Shown here: piece after piece, positions 32,196 through 42,144 of the stretch
Layout: every line of letters begins with the position of its first letter
Numbering within the stretch: the stretch's first letter is position 1
DNA from: Takakia lepidozioides
Taxonomy: Eukaryota > Streptophyta > Takakiopsida > Takakiales > Takakiaceae
Length of the DNA stretch: 64,000 bases
Assembly: GCA_030704615.1 (NCBI GenBank)
Contig: CM060733.1
Span: 34,846,001-34,910,000, forward strand
Reading direction: 5' to 3'
The notes under the pieces: generated by a model
Told to the model about the DNA's origin: nothing
The model's database searches: none
The model's input: only the letters and a program-made list of their open reading frames with translations
Translations under genes and position numbers: made by a program

Positions 32196-35100
32196 TTAGC
32201 TTGTGCCTGCCTTTGCCCTAGGGCCTGGCCCCAAGTAGTTTGTCACCATCCCCATCAATGCAAACCTGCAAAGAAAAGGAACTTCCTCGTTCAATCTCTC
32301 TGTTTTACCTGCTTTGGAAAGGCTATCATAATGCTTTTATCACATAGGATTCACTGCTTAATCTCTCTCTCTCTCTTTCACACACTTTCCCGCTCAAACT
32401 GGGCGCGGGGTCAATGGCCACAAGGCTACGGCAAACGTCTTATGAGTACACACTTTCACTTTCACATACTTTGATCTTTGGGGGTTAGAGACTAATGTCA
32501 GCAAATGTGCAGTGGTAGCATTCAACGACAGAGGAGAGGGAGGAAGTGATCTTAAGTGGCAGTGGGGTAGCCAAGAGATCCCGGTCCTCCCTTCCTACAC
32601 TTACCTGGGCGTTGAGTTTTCCTCCAATTGTAATTGGGATGCACATATCCGGAAAGCTCTGGGGCTCACTACATTTTTCCACTGCAGAGGGGTCAACTCT
32701 GAGGTTAAGAAAACCATGCTTTGTCGCATTATTAGACCTGCCTTGGAGTACAGATCTGCAATATGGGTTGATAACTCCAACCAGGCTAAGTCTCTAGAAT
32801 CCATTCAAGTGGGGGTGCTTAAGGAGTGTATGTCAGCATGCTCCAAAACAGCCAATGTGGCTGTTCGGGGTGAGTTTGGCATTCCGTCCTTAAGCTCCCG
32901 ACGAGATGAATTCAAAGTCAGATGGTGGGGTCAGCTGCAACATATGCCCAACACCAGATATCCTACGTTAATCGACTCTATATCTTGGAAACAGGACCGC
33001 CCTGTCAAACAGGCTAAGTCCTGGCAGAAGAGAGTAGAAGAGATTCTCAAGGACCTGGACCTGGAGCCGCAAGTCTTGACCCTGCTGGATAAATCTGACT
33101 TAGAGGCTGTAGTGTCCAAAGCCATGTCTGTTGCCATGAGATTGTCTGATGAAAATGAAGTTAGGCAGAAAACTTCCCTGAACTTGTTTCCAGTCAGTGA
33201 CATGGGGGAGGACATCTTGGATGACCTCAAGGGTCTACCCACTCTCGGCTCTAAACTGAAATTTAAACTCAGGGCAGGAAGCCTACCTTTGAACAGCATA
33301 CAGAAGGAGGGAGGAAAGGGAGAGTGCAATTGCCCGTTGTGTGGGCAATCTGAAGACAGTATTCATTTTCTGATACACTATCCGGGGTTCTCTCACCAAA
33401 GAGAGGCTCTCTTTAAATCTATCAAGGGAATTGTGCCTGTACCCCTGTTTACCAACTTTGAAAGTCTCGAGGCTGAGCCAAAAGCCCAGGCCCTCCTGAG
33501 GCCTAATTTTTTGGGCAAATCACACACAGCAGATTGATGCTTGTGTGAAGGGATTTCTAGAGGATATCTGGAAAACCCGGATTGATTCTATATATGAAGG
33601 TAAGTCTTACTACCAACGTCAGCCCCTGACAGAGGTAGGTTCTGTCCCTTTTGTTCCCGCTCAAACTGGGCGCGGGGTCAATGGCCACAAGGCTACCGCA
33701 AACAACGTCTTATGAGTACAATCTCTCTTTCACACAAACAAAAATAGGCATAAAACTTCCCTGAACTTGTTTCCAGTCTGTGACACTGGTGAAGGACCTT
33801 AAGGATGACTTGAAGGGACTACCTATCCTTGGTGCTAGACTGAAATTTACACTCAGGACAGGGACTCTACCTTTGAACAGTAAACAGATGCAGAGAGGAA
33901 AAGGAGATAGTCAATGCCCAATGTGCAGGCAGCCTGAAGACAACTCCATTCTCTGATACAATGTTCGGGGTATTCTCATCAGAGAGCGGCCCTCTTCAGG
34001 ACCATCAAGAACATAGTCCCTGCATCTGCTCACCAGCTTTAAAAATCGTGGTTGACCTAAAGCCCTGGATCTTTTAGGGTCTAACTGTTGGGCAGATCAC
34101 ACACAGCAGAGTGATGCCTTGTGTGAAAGGCTTTCTAGAGGAAAGTTGGAAAGCCCGAACAAGTCGTCCCACTAGTAGAGTGAGGCCCGCACAAAGGTAG
34201 TGTCTGTTCCCTTTTGTTCCGCCTGAGCGAAGACTCTATGGACAAAAGGCTATGTCACACAATATCTTATGTATTAATTCTCTCTCCCGCACATCAGAGA
34301 TACATTTGTAGTGTTTCGATGTGGTTTTCATGTTGAGACCCTATGACCGTAACAAACTTATTACATTCTCTCTCTCTCTGAACTTCCTGGCCACAAGGCT
34401 ACGGCAAACAACATTCTCTCTGAACATCCTGAAATTTAAACTCAAAGCGGGAAGCCTACCTTTGAACAGCAAACAGAAGCAGAGACGAAAGGGGGATAGC
34501 AAATGCCCATTGTGTGGGCAAACTGAAGACAATATTTCATCTTCTGATTCGTTGTCCTGGGTACTCTCATCAGAGAGACGCCCTCTTCAAATCCATCAGG
34601 GAGTTGTGCCTGTCCCTCTGTTTACCAACTTTGAAAGTCTCGAGGCTGAGCAAAAAGCCCAGGCCATTTGGGGCCTAGTTATTGGGCAAACCACACACAG
34701 CAGATTGATGCTTGTGTGAAGGGATTTCTAGAGGATATCTGGAAAACTCGGATCAATTGCTGTTCCAAGGTAAGTCATACTACAAAGGTAGTTTCTGTCC
34801 CTTTGTGTTCCGCTCAAACTGGGCGCAGGGTCAATGGCCACAAGGCTACAGCAAACAACGTGTTCTGAGTATATTCTCTGATCATCCTGGAACAACATGA
34901 GTACATTCACTCTGGACTTCCCGTGGACATAATGAACTTATTTGTCTTAAACCAATCACACCTTCCCTTAAGACAAAACAGGTGCTTAGGGGTTTGAAGA
35001 TTACGTCAAGGCCATGACAATCTGCTTCAAGTCATTCTCCACATTCTTCATGTTTGCCAGTGCCTGCGCAATAAATATCAAAGACAGCCAAGCTGCAGGC

Positions 35101-35842
35101 TTGGACTGCCATCCCCATAGCCATGCCACTCTGAAGTGAGATAAAAATGTATGTAGCAAGGGCCACAAGCAAACATACAAAGGCTGCCAGCTAATCACCC
35201 TAGCTGAAACCTAGAGGCAGCCGACCCTAAATGAGAACTCAATTAGTGATACAAAAACACCAGTCAGTCCTCACTCTCACACAGGCGCTTTCAAGAACAG
35301 AATTGCAGCTTGATCACTTTATTTGATCATTCATAGTGAGGATACTTCGACTCCAATTTTTGAAACGCACGTCCTGGGCAAGACAGAAAATCTTAACCGC
35401 AGAGGGATGGCAAATCCAGCTTAAAACCTACAATGTACATAGTAAAAGCGTCCCATTGTTCACGGTTGAGCATTGCAGCCGACTGAAACCCTCTCTTCAA
35501 GGTCAAGCCGAGAAATATATTTCCTTGCAACATATAACTCCAATAAAATCTACAGATACCTCTATGGGACGAGATCTAAACATCAAAATCATGCTGAAAA
35601 AGTAAAAGGAACCGAAAATGCGAATAGAAGTACAACAACGCAAACCAACACAAAGAACTGCAGCTGCCACGATGATGTGAGGAAAAGCATTAGGGCAAAC
35701 TCACCCGCATCATCACACCGCCTATACCAAAGATGATCGCCAAAAGGCTGGAGTAATCAGGTGGGATATCGTTTGGGTTCACCGCAGTCGCTACATAGGG
35801 CCTCGCTGCTGATGGCATCCGCGGATCCGATTTGTCAGCCAT
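32196..35842 (-). CDS. PAT-complex subunit Asterix-like (WDR83OS/UPF0139 family) membrane protein
   Basis: Three exons: 35,842-35,705; 35,105-35,005; 32,265-32,196, giving 102 residues. GT-AG introns keep phase. The N-terminus SDPRMPSAARPYV and PPDYSSLLAIIFGIGGVMM (first membrane segment) match the family pattern SDPRxP...PDYxxLLxxIFxxxGxM. Exon 2 has AWLSLIFIAQALANM and ENDLKQIVMAL; exon 3 gives FALMGMVTNYLGPGPR before TAA. In animals Asterix pairs with CCDC47 in the ER chaperone complex for multipass membrane proteins; the plant role is inferred from homology. Length (human 106 aa) and topology fit. Intron 2 is 2.7 kb and filled with LINE fragments on the opposite strand. It is divergent from EXO70, with about 1 kb between starts. 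Apparently intact. Confidence 0.85.
32389..33720 (+). mobile_element. LINE 3' fragment with RT C-terminal coding remnant (32,512-33,537)
   Basis: The 341-residue frame begins in the RT palm/thumb (TYLGVEFSSNCNWDAHI), continues through RIIRPALEYRSAIW and RDEFKVRWWGQLQHMP, and ends in a Cys-His zinc-like motif CNCPLCGQSEDSIHFLIHYPG typical of LINE C-termini (CCHC). It is truncated 5' and lacks endonuclease and catalytic RT. The 3' UTR words GCTCAAACTGGGCGCGGGG and TCAATGGCCACAAGGCTAC occur both before (32,392) and after (33,658) the frame, so two 3' ends lie in tandem. Inside intron 2 of the Asterix-like gene, antisense to it. Confidence 0.75.
33735..34290 (+). mobile_element. Second, degenerate LINE 3' fragment
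   Basis: Nucleotide similarity to 33,165-33,720 (AACTTGTTTCCAGTC, GACTCTACCTTTGAACAG, the CCxxC zinc region, CACACACAGCAG) with many indels. No open frame remains. Confidence 0.65.
34321..34950 (+). mobile_element. Third LINE 3' fragment
   Basis: Encodes LKFKLKAGSLPLNSKQK and KCPLCGQTEDN, then a frameshift, then TNFESLEAEQKAQA and the same 3' UTR words (AACTGGGCGCAGGGTCAATG). It ends near the GGACTTCCCGTGGACATAAT tail. Three independent 3'-truncated copies in one intron suggest a preferred landing site or serial tandem insertion. Confidence 0.7.
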
Positions 35843-36830
35843 GCTTTTCTTCCCTCTTCGAACCTAAACTTCACCGACTTTCCAGTTGATTATTGATCCG
35901 ATCTGCCACCCATTCCTTCTCCTCCTGTCAACAATCCCCAAATCCCCACTGCCAAACAAGCGATCGAAAGAGAGACGAACAGACAACATCAGCCCTGCAT
36001 CCCTTCTTCCTGCACTAAGAGCAATTTTACAGAATATGCTTTAATTATAGAATATTCTTTCGGATTTTTTGAACAGCATTCATCCGTGTCTGGTCAAACG
36101 AAGCTTGACTTCGTCACTAGTAACTGACTATCGGTCGAGTGGAAGTTACTAGTTGGACCCGAGAGTCCAGAGCGTGGGACGCGCTTCGCCATCGCTCTTC
36201 TGCGTTTCTGTGATTCTTCTTGTCGGAGACTCGGTGCAATTCGTGGAAGTTCTATCCGATTCGTGGATTAACTTAAGTGGAAAAGTGGTGGAATCCATGC
36301 TAGGCACGAGAAGAGAGAGAGTGATGTTGTATGGCGCGGTTGCAGAGAAACAAGTTTCGGTTTTTTGCCAGAGAGTGGGATTTGCGAGTCCGAAGATGGA
36401 GTGAACAAATCTGGTGACGCAATTCATGAAGTTCAGTGATCAATTGTTGGAAATCGTTGCGGTTCTACGACCGGGCATGTGGTTCTCAAGGAGCTGCTAG
36501 TTGTGGACTGTTAGTGTTCCCGCGAGGTCCCAGGGACAAGAACGAAAGAAGCACATAGGAAGGAAAGCATGGGCGTGAGGAAATCAGGGGGATTAGCAGT
36601 TTGATACCATTCTGCTAGCTGTAAGCATGAAATTTGACTGGTGGAGAGAGAGAAAAGGGGGGGGGGGGGGGGAGCACATAGACAACGAAGTGCAGACAGA
36701 GGGAAGAATTGGGCGAATTTCAACAGCTACCAGACGCGGTTAAGAGAATGACACAGAGTGTGCGGTGGAAAAAGAGGAGAGAAAGGAAGGCATGAGGAGG
36801 AGAGGTCAAGGGGTTTAGCAGTTTCACGAC
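35843..36830. promoter_or_regulatory. Divergent intergenic region between Asterix-like and EXO70 genes
   Basis: 988 bp separates the two start codons. No coding frame is supported. A poly-G run of 16 lies near 36,658. It should hold both 5' UTRs and promoters, with the arrangement of a shared bidirectional promoter; no core element is clear enough to name. Confidence 0.4.
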
Positions 36831-39800
36831 ATGGGGTTAAAGAGTGCTGGAGTGCTCTACATTTCTCACGAGCCAGGAGACTCAAACAACTATGGGGAGA
36901 AGGCGATAGAGAATCCGCTCCTGACAGCTCGACGGGCGCTTTGTCAAACTCTAGAGAAGACCCGGCAGTTAGAGTCATTGTTGGACAAATCTCAGCTCCG
37001 CTTGCGCAGCATCGGTGAGCGGCTGCCCCCCCTCGAGAAAGCCATCACCCCCTTGCAATTGCAATCAAATTTAATGAAGGACCTGTCCAGGCGGGTAGAC
37101 AAAGGCATGGAGCCAGCGAAGGCAACGCTCAAGATATATGAGGCAGTGCATAAGCTAGAGAGGACCATTCAGCGGGACCCTCGCCACGACCTCCATGGCT
37201 ACCTGGTAGCAATTATACAGCTGGAAGAGTTGCTTGAGCATCTTAAAAGGCAATCAGCAGTTACTGTGGAGTCATTGCAAGAGGTCATTGAATTCCTTGA
37301 AACCTCGAAGTCAGTTGACAATTATCGCCTCCACAAGCTCCATGAATACCTCCAGACAACGCTGAAGGCGCAGCAAACAGGTCAGAACCTTTTCACAAGT
37401 GTTTCTGTCGCGATTGAGACGTGTGTTTTTTGGGGAGTAGGGGAACGGTTGGTTTGGTTCACTGCAGGGAGGGGCTCTGTACTCAGCAGTTGTTTATTCC
37501 GTGAAAATTCTTCATAGATTTTTCATGGACTGAGCAGTTTATTAGGGGTCCTTCAAAGATTCTGCTCAGGGCCCACGTTCCTCCTTCCATAACGGTGTCA
37601 AGTTATTCGTCAAGAAGTGTGTGTGAGTTGATGAGGTATTTGAGAAAATATCTGTGTTCCGTTTCCTAGTTGGTTCAATTTTGCTGGACAAAAGGTCATT
37701 GATTTTAAGGTTTAGCTGGGTATCTTTGCCTCCAACTTTGGTTGCTTGACATAGCCTTGTGGCCATAGACCCAGAACTGGTCTGAAAGAATCAGAGAAAG
37801 TGAAAATCTTCAACCCTGCAGGTGAGGAGACGTCAGGAGTGGATGGGGGCTTGCTAAGCATCGCCTTGGAGAAATTGGTGGCAGAGTTCAGGCGACTTGT
37901 GGTTCAGTACACTCTGCCTGTCATCCTCCATGAGGATGTTGCTGTCCAGACAGAGGAACATACTCCACATGTTAAGAAGCGGGATAACCTACCCCTTCTA
38001 CCCACAGTTGTGCTTGAAAAAATACATGCCATTTTGGATAGACTGGCAGCCAATCATTGGGTTGAAAGCTGTGTGGATGTGTACAAAGAAGTTCGGAGCA
38101 CTCAAAGTCTTGTGACCTTACAGGTAGGATCTTTCCATCAAGAAGTGGACTTATCCTTACGTAGCACAGCCCTTGGATTGCATTGGTATGCTCTTCACCG
38201 CCCACAATACAACCAACCTTTTTTGGGGAGTCCGATTGTGACAGCGCACAGGTCCCATAAAGCTTGCAGACATGCTGGTCTGTCAGAAGCCATGTCTGCC
38301 TGGATTCCTTGTTAGTGTGAATTTCAAATCAGTCGAAGGAAGTGAGAGGAAGGACCAACTTGCCAATAAAATGAAAAGTTTAATGTCCGTGGTATCTTGC
38401 AGACATTGCAATCGGAATATTTGAAGAACTGGAGCTCTGAAGCAATCGATAAATTAAACTGGGAGGACCTACAGACCATGATAGGACTATGGGCTCAGCA
38501 CATCGGGGTGGCAGTGAGGGTGTTATATGCGTATGAGAGGCGCCTTGCAAGGGAAGTATTTTCCCCAATGGAGCCCCACCTATGGGTTGAATGCTTTTCC
38601 AAGGTGGCATGGACTGGCATGCTTCAGTTTGTGCAGTTTGGGGAGGTAGTTGGACACAGCCAGCGGGCTCCTGAGAAATTGTTTAAGCTGCTTGACATGT
38701 TTGAAGCCATGGAGGCTTGTGCATCGGATGTTGCCCAGGTGTTTGAGGGAGAGGGCTGCCGTGAGCTCCGGAAACGAGTGCAGGAGCTCCAAAAGCAGGT
38801 AGTGGCACCATTCCTGAAGGAGTTGTATGCTCAGATCTTATCCTTGAGGGCAAGGGCAGCTGGGAGCTTAATTGTGTAGAGCCACCTGAAAAGATGCACC
38901 TTTTGCTCAGTAAATACATTTTCCCCACACATAGAGGACTAGCTATTGTGGGAGCTCCTTACTTGGGGAGCAATATTATCCGGTTAAGTTCAATGTTTTG
39001 TGCGTTAGATGGTATAGACATAAACACTCCCCTTACACTGCACAGCCACAAAATGTACTGCTTTGTTAAAGCTTTCCAGTCACAAGCAGGATATTGGCAA
39101 AATATGGATGCAGATTGCAGATGGAGCCTGCCAAACCTTTTGGGAGTTTGAGAACTGGGTGCAGGTGCAGAATGAGGATGTCCCTCTTTATGACGGCAGC
39201 GTAATGCGTCTTTGCAGCTATGTGGTCAATTACCTAAAGTATTTGTTAAGTGAATTTTATTACCCAATCATAGACCAGGTCTTGAAATTTGATCAGAGTT
39301 GGGATGGTGAAAGCCGGAATGAGGAAGGAGGACTGTCACATGGAGTTTTACTGTTTATGCAAGCGCTTGAACGCCAAGTGGTTGACCGGTCTAAGGAATA
39401 TCCCGATGCTGCATTGAGACACATCTTTCTCATGAACAACATATGGTACATGTGCACACGTGTCAAACAAACAGAGCTTGGAGCATTATTGGGCGACACA
39501 TGGATAGCGGATCAACGTCGCAAGGTAAAGAGTACTATGCAATCTTAGAGGACTAGGGATAGAGAGAGGGGGAATAGGACAGAAGTTTATAACTCCCACA
39601 GAAAAGGAAAAGACTTACTGAAGAGGATGCAAACAAAGAAATGAAGAAAAGAGAGAGACTCAGCTGTAGAGAATACCACAAGGTACTAGAAAGCAGGTCT
39701 GCAGTTAGTATCCTGTATTTTCTTCTTGCTGCCCTATCTTTTTCCATTCCTACATTGTCCAAGTCTATGGCCAGACAAGCATGGTTTAGTGACACCTCTC

Positions 39801-40881
39801 TCTCTCTTGTCCCATAAGTTCTTTGGACTTTCTGTGGACATGACAAAGTTTCTTTCTTTCGCCATTCGCTAGAACATTAATTGTGGTTTCTGGACTTGTT
39901 CCTCTCTCATGTTTCCATTTTGTCCCATAAGCTCTATGAGCTTTCCGCGGACGTTATAAAGTACCATTTCATTTCATTTCATTTCATTTCTTTCTTTCTT
40001 TCTTTCTCTCCCACTGTACTTCATTTTAAGCTCCTTGCTTTTTTCTTTTTATAAGAGGCAAGATGATTCCAATCCTGAACAGTCAAGTGCTCACATGTGC
40101 TCACATGTCATGTGCGGTCCACAATCTGGGATGATTGTTTTGAAATGCTTTACCCACTCACTAGAAAACACACAAGGAGAGGCCACCCATCTTCACAGAG
40201 ATCCTCGGTGATATGGAGGTGCCTGAATTTGTCAGATAATAGATGGCAGAATTTTCCTGTCACATCGTACTAAACTATGGGGGAACAACAATTTTGAAGG
40301 CTGGAATCAGCTCTCTAAGGCACTCCTAGTGGCCAGGACCTCCTGAGGCTTGTCCTGTACCGGATGTGGGGTTTATGGAAACAAGGCTAATGGGAAGCGA
40401 GGACATGGAGGATGCCTCAATTTTTTGTGGCAATGGACATCCCCTGATTTTGCAGGTAAAGCAGCATGCCCTTGGCTATGAGACCGAAGGCTGGCGTCAA
40501 GTGTCACTTCCTCTCAGTTCCAACGAGCTCATAGCATCTTCAGGAGGGAGAGGAGTGGCCCATGACCTGGTCAGACAGCGACTAGGAGCATTCAACACAG
40601 CATTTGAGGATACTTTGCGTAGACACTCTGCATGGAGCATTCCAGAGGATGATCTGAGGGTTGACATGCAGCTGGTAGTTGTGCAGACCTTGGTTCCAAC
40701 CTATAGGAGTTTCATTCAGAGTTATGGTTCCTTGATAGAAAGGGGTGGCTCAAACATATATATAAAGTACTCAGCTGAGAAGGTTGAGGCGATGCTAGGT
40801 GACCTGTTTCGTGGTCGGCCTGTAAAGCCCCAGCGGAATGGCACCAACTTGCACACTCCTGATGGGAAGGGATCAATTTGA
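36831..40881 (+). CDS. EXO70: Exocyst complex component EXO70 (EXO70A-like)
   Basis: Five exons: 36,831-37,380; 37,822-38,123; 38,403-38,798; 39,090-39,524; 40,456-40,881, GT-AG introns in phase, 702 residues. An in-frame TAG 15 nt before the ATG supports the start. N-terminal CorEx-like helices (LEKTRQLESLLDKSQLRL, RLPPLEKAITPL, HDLHGYLVAIIQLEELL) precede the EXO70 rod (ERRLAREVF, RAPEKLFKLLDMFEAM, YVVNYLKYLLSEFYYP, IFLMNNIWYM) and the C-terminal domain ending YIKYSAEKVEAMLGDLFRG, which in other EXO70 proteins contacts phosphoinositides. EXO70 targets secretory vesicles to the plasma membrane. Intron presence fits the EXO70A clade (Arabidopsis EXO70A1 638 aa); most other plant EXO70s lack introns. 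Intron 4 holds retroelement tails. Apparently intact. Confidence 0.9.
39760..40010 (+). repeat. Two retroelement 3'-tail fragments ending in (ATTTC)n/(TTTC)n
   Basis: Within EXO70 intron 4. TGTCCCATAAG(T/C)TCT...(G/C)GGAC(A/G)T occurs twice (39,819 and 39,923), each followed by a TTTC-type microsatellite, as expected for LINE/SINE tails. Related tails occur at 34,910 and 41,604. Confidence 0.5.
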
Positions 40882-41465
40882 TTCATGTTCCTGCTTACTG
40901 CCTCCACCCTCCCCCCCACCAACAAGCCTTTGACTGATACAAGAAATGTCAAGGAAACCGTGTATCTGCAACAAATGTATTGAACGGTTTTGCTCTGGAA
41001 ACTGAGAGTCCAAAGCTCAGACATGTCCAAAGTGTTGGGATTCTGCTGAATTGGCAGAAACTATTGAGGCTCTCGAAAAGCCTGTCTAATACTATCTAAA
41101 CGATAAGGAGTCCAGGGCCTGCATATCCCCTTCTCTGGCTCCTAAGTGGCAAAAGCTGCATGTCCTGCCCTTCCACATGGTTCTCAGGACGCTTTATGAA
41201 TCTCTCTGGCTCATGATCAAGGGATCTCTCCATGGAAGGATCTCAGCCTACTTCCCATTGGGAGGGAAAGTCCAGCATTCTTACGAAGAAATCCCTTTCA
41301 AGCATTTATGGGGAAAAGCTGGAGGGAGAGATGAGGGGGAATATTTTGCGATCCAAGCGTCCAGCCAACTTGATTGTAACATCATTGAGATTGCAGTACT
41401 TGTGTGTTTGAAATCATGCTTCCCGATTCTTGCTAGTCGCAGTCAGCTCGCTCATCTCTCTGGGC
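40882..41465. other. EXO70 3' flank
   Basis: No further gene is supported. Presumed EXO70 3' UTR followed by unassigned sequence up to the SINE. Confidence 0.4.
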
Positions 41466-41640
41466 TACCTGCAGGTAGCCCAGTGGTTGGGTGTTTGTGC
41501 CCTGCCTGTGCATAACCTAGGTGATCCTGGGTTCAATCCTTCAACATGTGCCTTCAAACCGTCCGTTGGGCCCTCGATGGCCTGTGTTGAGCAGTAGGCT
41601 CTGTAAATTCACTGGACGTTAAGGAAACTTTATCCTTTTA
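41466..41640 (+). mobile_element. tRNA-derived SINE, copy 1
   Basis: A pol III A-box-like TAGCCCAGTGG (41,476-41,486) and B-box-like GGTTCAATCC (41,530-41,539) sit 43 nt apart, as in a tRNA-related head. A body with CTTCAAACCGTCC and GAGCAGTAGGCTCTGTAAA and a tail GGACGTTAAGGAAACTTTATCC with TTTTATCC repeats follow. Copy 2 is at 45,232. Confidence 0.75.
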
Positions 41641-42144
41641 TCCTTTATCTTTGCAGAAGCTTAGTTGCAATGTTTGCCAGATTCTTGTGAATTATAGGTA
41701 CGTTGTCAGTGTTCATTTGCAACATTGGGCAGAGCTTGTATCAAAATCGTTGACTGGGCAAGACACTTTAAAGTCTCGATGCTGGTCTGTTTGCTGTCCT
41801 GGGAGACTGATCTCTAATCCTCTCACACACTACTGTGCAGGAAATTTGTGATGACTCTTTAGAATCGTAAAACATCAGCTCATAATGCTGCAAGATGTCA
41901 TGCCCATTTCAATCAGCTATACCACCCAAAAACTGTGACTGGACTTGTTAGTGCAGTGTTATAGATACTGATATAACAGTTGAGAATTCGATCACTCCTA
42001 TGTAAAGTCAATCGTTTGATTCAGATTTGTTCAGCGCCAAATAACTTCTGAAAGAATATGTTCCCCAAATACAATTGGATAGCTGGGAAATCTTCCCATC
42101 CATTTTAGATCGAGAATCTCTCCAACCAACAGACTAAAAGTACT
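41641..42144. other. Gene-free interval
   Basis: No supported coding frame; presumed 3' flank of the PPO gene beyond its stop at 42,145. Confidence 0.4.

Noticed and set aside
36656-36672. Poly-G tract as a functional element
   Set aside because: A homopolymer run in the EXO70 upstream region with nothing to assign a role.
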